NCBI GenBank assembly: GCA_900546825.1
Contig: UREE01000019.1
Span: 1-29,770 of the forward strand
Reading direction: 5' to 3'
DNA from: an uncultured Collinsella sp.
GTDB lineage: Bacteria; Actinomycetota; Coriobacteriia; Coriobacteriales; Coriobacteriaceae
DNA: 29,770 nt
In this document: in pieces, positions 25,256 through 29,770 of the stretch
Layout: each line of letters opens with the position of its first letter
How positions within the stretch are numbered: position 1 is the first letter of the stretch
The notes under the pieces: model-generated
Told to the model about the DNA's origin: nothing
Seen by the model: only the letters and a program-made list of their open reading frames with translations
The model's database searches: none
Translations under genes and position numbers: made by a program

Positions 25256-26218
25256 GTGGCAGCAGAGACGCCGTGCTCGGTCCTCTATAACGATATTCGC
25301 TCGTTCGGCGGTCTTAAACATCTCGAGATCGCCCGAATGCTCATCAATGGAAACTCTTATCCCGGCAGTACCCTGCTCGAGAAATGCTCTTCCAACCGCT
25401 CGTATCTCACCCGTTACATCGTCCATCGCGAGCCTGACCAGTGCGCGCCCGCCATCTACAGCGACTTTACCGTCACCACGCTCAACCTTTCCGCGGCAAT
25501 CTGCAGCAAGCTCGGCGGCGGTGAGTCCGCCTATCAGGCAATCGCCGAGCACTATCGCGGCCCGGCCGCCAACGAAATGATGTCGGCTCTCGCCAGCTAC
25601 AAGCTGGACAGCCGCCTATATGCAAATGCCCTCAATCACATCGACAACTTTGACGGCAAAGCCGTGCGCGAGAAGAGTACGCTTTACCTTATGCTCTTTG
25701 TGGCAACGGGGGCGCTCGCCGACCCCATCCAAGGCGTGGCCACCGTCGAGCGCTTTTGCGACAGCAAGACAGGCGGGCACTTTGGCACCACCGAAACTAC
25801 CGTCGGACGTGGCTTTATGAGCAGCCTGGAGCAGCCGCACGCTGTCGCCCCCAACCTCGGTCTGCTCAGAACCCATGCCGACAACTGCGCCGACATGCAA
25901 ATCCATCCCCTCACACGCGATCCGCGCGGCACGGTAATTGGGTCCTTGCCCAAAACCTCGCCCAGCATCACCGATGTAGGCGCTGATGCATCGCGCGAGC
26001 ATCTCCGCATTTGGCTCGAAGGTGGACACTGGTACGCTCAGGGCCTTGGGTCGACCAACGGCACAGTGCTCGAATCGGGCGCGGGCGACGTCGATATTGT
26101 GATTGAGCCGCCGCGCGACCAACGCGAACCCGGCAAGATCTATCCCCCGGTGGAAATCGAAAACAGCGACAGGCTCCATCTGGGTCTCTACACGACATTC
26201 CTTGTCATCGTGGACTAG
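25256..26218 (+). CDS. FHA domain-containing protein with unknown N-terminal region
   Basis: A 320-residue cytoplasmic protein. The C-terminal third is a forkhead-associated domain, which binds phosphothreonine peptides: GS at 229-230, S246 with R247 and H249 in SREHL, and GSTNGT at 265-270. The first 220 residues are mostly helical, with no motif I recognise and no membrane segment. The GTG at 25256 is chosen because GAGGAGG lies 5 nt upstream; the frame opens at 25226 but without a ribosome site. No Ser/Thr kinase or phosphatase gene is next to it. Its stop overlaps the convergent DUF1700 stop. It likely acts as a phospho-dependent adaptor for a kinase encoded elsewhere. Confidence 0.78.
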   Translation: MAAETPCSVLYNDIRSFGGLKHLEIARMLINGNSYPGSTLLEKCSSNRSYLTRYIVHREPDQCAPAIYSDFTVTTLNLSAAICSKLGGGESAYQAIAEHYRGPAANEMMSALASYKLDSRLYANALNHIDNFDGKAVREKSTLYLMLFVATGALADPIQGVATVERFCDSKTGGHFGTTETTVGRGFMSSLEQPHAVAPNLGLLRTHADNCADMQIHPLTRDPRGTVIGSLPKTSPSITDVGADASREHLRIWLEGGHWYAQGLGSTNGTVLESGAGDVDIVIEPPRDQREPGKIYPPVEIENSDRLHLGLYTTFLVIVD

Positions 26219-27054
26219 CTCCGCAAATTGTCCGGCTCGGCACCAGCGTAGAACAGCTGCAAGCCAAGAGGATTCGTGAACTCGTTGGCCGACGCCGTCG
26301 TCCGCGCCATCTCAAACGAGGCCGACGCCGAGTCGAACCCTGTGCAGCCCCAACCGGCAAGGCCCAGCACGAGCCCCGCACCGATCATGACAGCCGCCAC
26401 GAGGTGCACGAGATTCCAAGTGGGATGCATGGAACCCCACTCCCACCGGGGCACCTCGGAGCGAACGAAGGGGGACGCGACGGCGCGAGCGCACCAGACG
26501 ATTGCCCTGACCAGCAGCTTCGAAGCGGCAACGGCCAGATGGATGCCGAACACCCCCACGCCGGCAACGGCGACGTCACAGCCAAGCCCCATCAGCGCGC
26601 CGGCGACGCTCCCCGCTTTGACGCCCGCCACAAGGTACAGGAGGCCGATGGGAGCCCCGAGCAACATCGACGCGGCAATAGCCCATACAGCCACAAGCAG
26701 ACCGAAGAGGCCTATGAAGCATCCGATGACCGCCATGATCACGCCGAGGGTCAGGGGGATCCACACGGGCGAACCGATCACGGCGGCCACGATGAACGCC
26801 ACAAACCACGACCTCGGGGTCTTGGGTGACCTGAGCCGCGCCGCCGCCCGCGGGACGGCGGGCATCTCGGAGATGATGCGCGCCGCGGCCTCCGCCGGGG
26901 GCTCGAGCGACCCAACGGCCTCCTCCTCGGAGACACCCGCCTCGACGCGATCGTCGACCATCTCCTCGTAGAAGGAGACGGCACGATCAACCTCGTCCTT
27001 TGAGAACGCGGCAAGCCCCGCCCTCAGCTCGGAGAGATACTCGTCCTTCGTCAT
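26215..27054 (-). CDS. DUF1700 (HAAS domain) membrane protein
   Basis: A 279-residue protein with the DUF1700/HAAS signature at its start: MTKDEYLSELRAGL, FYEEMVDDRVEAG and EEAVGSLEPPAEAAARII, within residues 1-62. Five or six hydrophobic segments follow between about 90 and 240. Proteins with this domain usually accompany a PadR regulator, and the gene overlaps the PadR gene by ATGA. The DUF4097-type adhesin-like partner often found in such cassettes is not present downstream, where the FHA gene ends instead. Its function is unknown; roles in cell-envelope stress sensing are commonly assumed. Confidence 0.8.
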   Translation of the reverse strand: MTKDEYLSELRAGLAAFSKDEVDRAVSFYEEMVDDRVEAGVSEEEAVGSLEPPAEAAARIISEMPAVPRAAARLRSPKTPRSWFVAFIVAAVIGSPVWIPLTLGVIMAVIGCFIGLFGLLVAVWAIAASMLLGAPIGLLYLVAGVKAGSVAGALMGLGCDVAVAGVGVFGIHLAVAASKLLVRAIVWCARAVASPFVRSEVPRWEWGSMHPTWNLVHLVAAVMIGAGLVLGLAGWGCTGFDSASASFEMARTTASANEFTNPLGLQLFYAGAEPDNLRS

Positions 27055-27386
27055 GATTGCTTCCCCGTTCCATCAGTCGTGATTGCCGTCTCGATGTAGT
27101 CGTAGACCGCCCGGACCTCTGCGCGCTCCGCCCGGAACCGCTCGAGCGCCTCGCGCCCAGCCTCCGTGGCCAGGTAGTACTTGCGGAGCCTCCCGTTGTG
27201 CTCAGACGAGCGAACGGATACCTGACCGGCCCTCTCAAGGCGCTTGAGCACCGGGTAGAGCGTCGACTCCGTGAGCCCCAGCGCCTGGGGCACGTTACGG
27301 ATGATCTCGTAGCCGTACGACTCGCCCCCGCATACCGAGGCAAGCACGCACGCCTCCACGAAGCCGCGCTTCATCTGCGGGTCCAT
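27051..27386 (-). CDS. PadR family transcriptional regulator
   Basis: A 111-residue winged-helix regulator. The PadR pattern is clear: YGYEIIRNVPQALGLTESTLYPVLKRLERAGQV at about residues 24-56, then LRKYYLATEAGREALERF and a short C-terminal dimerisation helix, as in the short PadR-s2 type. ATG 27386 has GAGG 7 nt upstream. It overlaps the DUF1700 gene by four bases, so the two form one unit that it probably represses. Its operator may be the TACA-N8-TGTA dyad upstream. Confidence 0.9.
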   Translation of the reverse strand: MDPQMKRGFVEACVLASVCGGESYGYEIIRNVPQALGLTESTLYPVLKRLERAGQVSVRSSEHNGRLRKYYLATEAGREALERFRAERAEVRAVYDYIETAITTDGTGKQS

Positions 27387-27430
27387 CGCGTCACCTCATC
27401 TCATTCGCTGTAATACCCGTCGCTGTCTTA

Positions 27431-27461
27431 TACAATGCGTTATGTAGTGTGTTGTGTCAAC
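27431..27461 (-). promoter_or_regulatory. Candidate promoter and operator of the PadR gene
   Basis: A TACA-N8-TGTA dyad (27431-27446) and a short palindrome GTTG-TGT-CAAC (27451-27461) lie 45-75 bp upstream of the PadR start. The minus strand also carries TTGACA (27455-27460) and TATAAG, but 22 bp apart. The arrangement suits autorepression; the exact promoter is unclear. Confidence 0.35.
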
Positions 27462-27533
27462 AGGTATATGAGATAGATGAAGGTCATTAGCTGATTGGGA
27501 CGCGAACTCTCCCGGGGTCGGAAGACGCTGCCC

Positions 27534-27737
27534 CTACCCCGCTGGGAGCTCGAAGGTGAAGGTCGTGAGGCGGCCGGGGTCGCTCTCGCAGGAGATGGAG
27601 CCACCGAGGGCCTCGGCGCGGCGTCGGGCGATGGAGAGGCCGAGGCCGTAGCCCTCCGCGCCCGAGCCGCCCTCGTCGGCGTACTTGACCGCGTTGGCGA
27701 GCAGCTCGCCCAGCACGGCCGAGAGGTCGCCCACAGC
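27534..27737 (-). pseudogene. Sensor histidine kinase remnant (part of the ATPase domain)
   Basis: About 67 codons match the C-terminal catalytic domain of a histidine kinase: the N-box stretch ELLANAVKYA, the G2-type GYGLGLSIARRRAEALGG, and the final strands SCESDPGRLTTFTFELP. The G1 box (DxGxG) and roughly 35 residues that should lie between ELLANAVKYA and GYGLGL are missing, as are the whole sensor and dimerisation domains. The fragment begins directly after the hydrolase stop codon. It looks like what is left after an internal deletion and a second deletion fusing it to the hydrolase gene. It has no start of its own. Confidence 0.68.
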
Positions 27738-27738
27738 G

Positions 27739-28875
27739 CTACGGCAGCCGCTCCTCCGTCTCATCCAACCAGTCGCGCACGACGCCGAGGGCAAGCGGGA
27801 GGTTTCCGACCTGGCAGTGCTCCGCCGCGTGCTCGGCATCGGTGAAGACGCGCGTCGTCACGCTGTTGGCGTTCACGAGCTCGCGCGCCACCTGGCCGAG
27901 CCGCCGAAGCGGCACGTACTGGTCGCGCTCGCCCGCGAAGAGCAGCACGTCCTGCCGCACGAGCGGGCCCAGGCCCGCGAAGCTCCAGCGCTCGAGCTCG
28001 TAGAGCAGCTCGTGCGGGCTGTCCGTCCCCGTGATGGCCAGGGCCTGCTGTAGCTTCCATGCCATGTCGTGGTCACGCGCCGCGAGGCGGCTAACGGCAG
28101 CATCGAGTACGCCTGAGGCGCGGCACCACACGAGGGACTCGAGCGCGACGCCCGCGGGCCGGGGCAGGCGGATCTCCAGCGCGTCAAACATCCGATAGAA
28201 CACGTCCATCGCCACGGCGCGCGTGACGCGCGGCTCGAACGCCGCCGCACGCATCACGAGCAGCCCGCCGAGCGACATCCCCATCGCGGCGCAGCGCTCG
28301 ATCTCCAGCGCGTCAAGCACTGCCCCCACGGGGCGCTCCCAAGCGAGCGGCATGGCGAGGCCGCGCATGAGCGCCGTCCCCTGGCCGGGCCCGTCGAAGA
28401 TGACGACGTCGCGCCCGCAGTCGCCCAGCGCGCGCAACCAGCCCGCCATCTCCTCCGCATAGCTGTCGAACCCGCCGAACAGCAGGAGCGGCTCCGCCGA
28501 GTGCTCGGCGGCGGTGCGGATTCGTAAGGCGGGCAGGCTCGACCCCGCGTAGGGGACTTCCAGGCGCTCCAGCTCGGGGCCGTCCCACCCGGCGTAGAAC
28601 TCGCGGCGGAACCCCGCGACGGCCGTGCGCTTCGTCTCGGAGTCAAGCGGCTCGTAGAACGCCGCAGCGCCCCAGTAGCCCGAGGCGACGGCGTGGTCGC
28701 CGGCTACCTCGCGCCGGCGGGCAAGCTCCGACCAACAGGGGTACCAGTCCCCGGCGGTGCGGAGCTGGGGGATGACCTCGGCGAGGTCGCCTTTGACCGA
28801 TGGGTCGAGCTCGGGGTGGGTGAAGCGGTTGAGCTGCAGATCGAACTGCTCATCCCCGGTGTATGCGTGGAACAT
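27739..28875 (-). CDS. Alpha/beta hydrolase
   Basis: A 378-residue serine hydrolase of the alpha/beta fold, similar in layout to FrsA/DUF1100-type esterases and 2,6-dihydroxypseudooxynicotine hydrolase-like proteins: a helical N-terminal part of about 120 residues, then the catalytic fold. LLLFGGFDSYAEE supplies the oxyanion region, the nucleophile is S181 in GMSLGG, the acid is D298 in AGERDQYV and the histidine is H329 or H333. No signal peptide is present. ATG 28875 has GGGAGG 4 nt upstream. It is divergent from a TetR gene with a palindrome between them, so it is probably the regulated target. The substrate is unknown. Confidence 0.82.
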   Translation of the reverse strand: MFHAYTGDEQFDLQLNRFTHPELDPSVKGDLAEVIPQLRTAGDWYPCWSELARRREVAGDHAVASGYWGAAAFYEPLDSETKRTAVAGFRREFYAGWDGPELERLEVPYAGSSLPALRIRTAAEHSAEPLLLFGGFDSYAEEMAGWLRALGDCGRDVVIFDGPGQGTALMRGLAMPLAWERPVGAVLDALEIERCAAMGMSLGGLLVMRAAAFEPRVTRAVAMDVFYRMFDALEIRLPRPAGVALESLVWCRASGVLDAAVSRLAARDHDMAWKLQQALAITGTDSPHELLYELERWSFAGLGPLVRQDVLLFAGERDQYVPLRRLGQVARELVNANSVTTRVFTDAEHAAEHCQVGNLPLALGVVRDWLDETEERLP

Positions 28876-28963
28876 GATGCCTCCCGGCGGTTTCGGTTTC
28901 GGGGAGATTCTCGTGCCGGAGTGCCATGCTGGCCACAAGCAGTATCGTATGGGATGTAGGGTA

Positions 28964-28980
28964 TCGGACAGTTTGTCCGA
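28964..28980. promoter_or_regulatory. Perfect 17-bp palindrome, likely TetR operator
   Basis: TCGGACA-GTT-TGTCCGA is a perfect 7-bp inverted repeat with a 3-bp centre. It lies in the 129-bp spacer between the divergent hydrolase and TetR genes, 24 bp upstream of the TetR start. Size and position are as expected for a TetR-family operator controlling both genes. Confidence 0.75.
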
Positions 28981-29004
28981 AATTGGTTGGAATGGGGGCT
29001 AGGC

Positions 29005-29568
29005 GTGGGAGACCTTAGGACGGAGAAGTCGGAGGAGGCCATCCGCGCAGCATTTTTCGAGCTCGTGCGCGAGCGTGGATTCGAGCGCGTGACGGTCGGT
29101 GAGCTGTGCCGCCGCGCCCGCGTGGGACGCTCGACGTTCTACGACCACCACGAGGACAAGTATGAGCTGCTCAGCTGCCTGGTCGGGGAGGTCTTGACCC
29201 GAGCGCAGGCCATGATGGAGGAACGGTTCGCGGCGACCTCGGACGTAGCGGCGGTGGTCGGTGGGGCGTACGCGTGGTTTGAGAGCGAGCGCGACGAGTT
29301 GTCCTGCCTGCTGACCATCCACGTCCCCGAGGCTGACCTCGCGGCGCAGTTCCGCGCCCTGTTGGAGGAGGGCTTCGAGGAGCGGCTTGTGGGCGGTGGG
29401 GGCACCGGGAACGGTACGCCCACCGTGCCCGTCGAGCTGCTCGCCAAGCTCTACGCCTCAAGCGCGCTCACCATGCTCGAGTGGGTGCTTGTGCATGGGA
29501 GCGAGGATGGTGCAGCAGCGACGTTCGTCGACGAGGCATGGGCGCGGTTGATGCCGCTGCTCGGGTGA
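29005..29568 (+). CDS. TetR/AcrR family transcriptional regulator
   Basis: A 187-residue repressor. The TetR helix-turn-helix is clear near the N-terminus: AIRAAFFELVRERGFERVTVGELCRRARVGRSTFYDHHEDKYEL, residues about 12-55. The rest is a helical ligand-binding domain. The STFYDHHEDKYELL form is typical of the AcrR/DhaS-like branch. The GTG at 29005 is chosen because GGGGG lies 6 nt upstream; the frame opens at 28987. It is divergent from the hydrolase gene and the palindrome lies between them, so it probably represses both. The inducer is unknown. Confidence 0.87.
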   Translation: MGDLRTEKSEEAIRAAFFELVRERGFERVTVGELCRRARVGRSTFYDHHEDKYELLSCLVGEVLTRAQAMMEERFAATSDVAAVVGGAYAWFESERDELSCLLTIHVPEADLAAQFRALLEEGFEERLVGGGGTGNGTPTVPVELLAKLYASSALTMLEWVLVHGSEDGAAATFVDEAWARLMPLLG

Positions 29569-29668
29569 CAAAGTGATCGGGTCGGTTTGTCACGATCAAG
29601 TCGAATTGTCACGGAGCTGCTGGAACCAGACGCCGGAAGAAACCAGCCCACTCGCGCTCAACCCGAGG

Positions 29669-29770
29669 CTACCGCACCGAGTCCCACTGGTCCGCGGTGA
29701 CGAGGCGACAGACAGTGTCGTGCGACTCGCCCACGAGCGGGTAAGCCACATCCCTCTGTTCGAACGCCGG
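29669..29770 (-). CDS. 3' end of an unidentified gene (partial)
   Basis: Reading the minus strand from the window edge, 33 sense codons end at TAG (29669-29671). The product ends HDTVCRLVTADQWDSVR. Most codons end in G or C, as in real genes here, and the frame is open from the edge. I do not recognise the family. The 100 bp between it and the TetR stop show no gene. Confidence 0.4.
   Translation of the reverse strand, partial: PAFEQRDVAYPLVGESHDTVCRLVTADQWDSVR

Noticed and set aside
29451..29651. A 66-codon minus-strand frame near the right edge
   Set aside because: It overlaps the end of the TetR gene in antisense, has no clear ribosome site, and its product is low-complexity Ser-rich sequence.

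Overview
The window looks like a chromosome segment of a high-GC, anaerobic, gut-type Actinomycetota of the class Coriobacteriia, most likely Collinsella or a close relative. This is inferred from the combination of GC-rich coding bias, a lactaldehyde-type alcohol dehydrogenase, a GltD-linked [FeFe] hydrogenase, a GH4 phospho-glucosidase with its PTS, and a PadR/DUF1700 pair. No rRNA, tRNA, CRISPR array or integrase was seen.

Layout. 51-1217 (-) is a FucO-type iron alcohol dehydrogenase. About 1,440-6,660 is a clearly AT-rich island holding a Clostridium-type Cys-rich peptide (RiPP) cluster: radical SAM maturase, TIGR04066-like protein, acyl-carrier-related protein, a 59-residue Cys-rich precursor (4272-4451), a LURP-one/tubby-like protein, and a convergent ABC exporter. 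The maturase gene has an in-frame TAA (2707-2709) that cuts off the second half of its SPASM cysteine set, so the pathway is probably disabled or decaying in this genome. 6,720-11,030 returns to high GC: DUF1275 membrane protein, YgiQ-type radical SAM protein, CPBP protease, a palindromic REP element and an orphan RelB/DinJ antitoxin.

11,244-17,322 (-) is a tight four-gene operon. It encodes a NuoF-iron-sulfur/GltD fusion flavoprotein, an [FeFe] hydrogenase with the full H-cluster motifs, a Tat-type lipoprotein binding protein, and a permease-ATPase fusion of the NitT/TauT type. 17,578-22,065 (-) is an alpha-glucoside PTS operon: EIIA, LicT-type antiterminator, EIICB and GH4 6-phospho-alpha-glucosidase. 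Its leader holds a long terminator hairpin overlapped by an alternative stem, as expected for antitermination. 22,414-24,666 (-) is a DEAD-box helicase with a long RG-rich tail and its own terminator.

Between the helicase and a divergent FHA-domain gene (25,256-26,218, +) lie four copies of an 18-bp sequence arranged as two inverted pairs of identical geometry; I cannot assign them a function. The right end (26,215-29,770) holds a PadR/DUF1700 pair, a histidine-kinase remnant, an alpha/beta hydrolase divergent from a TetR regulator with a perfect 17-bp palindrome between them, and the 3' end of an unidentified gene.

The most interesting parts are the nonsense-interrupted RiPP cluster with its short precursor, the hydrogenase operon carrying a solute transporter, the antitermination leader, and the four-copy inverted repeat cluster.
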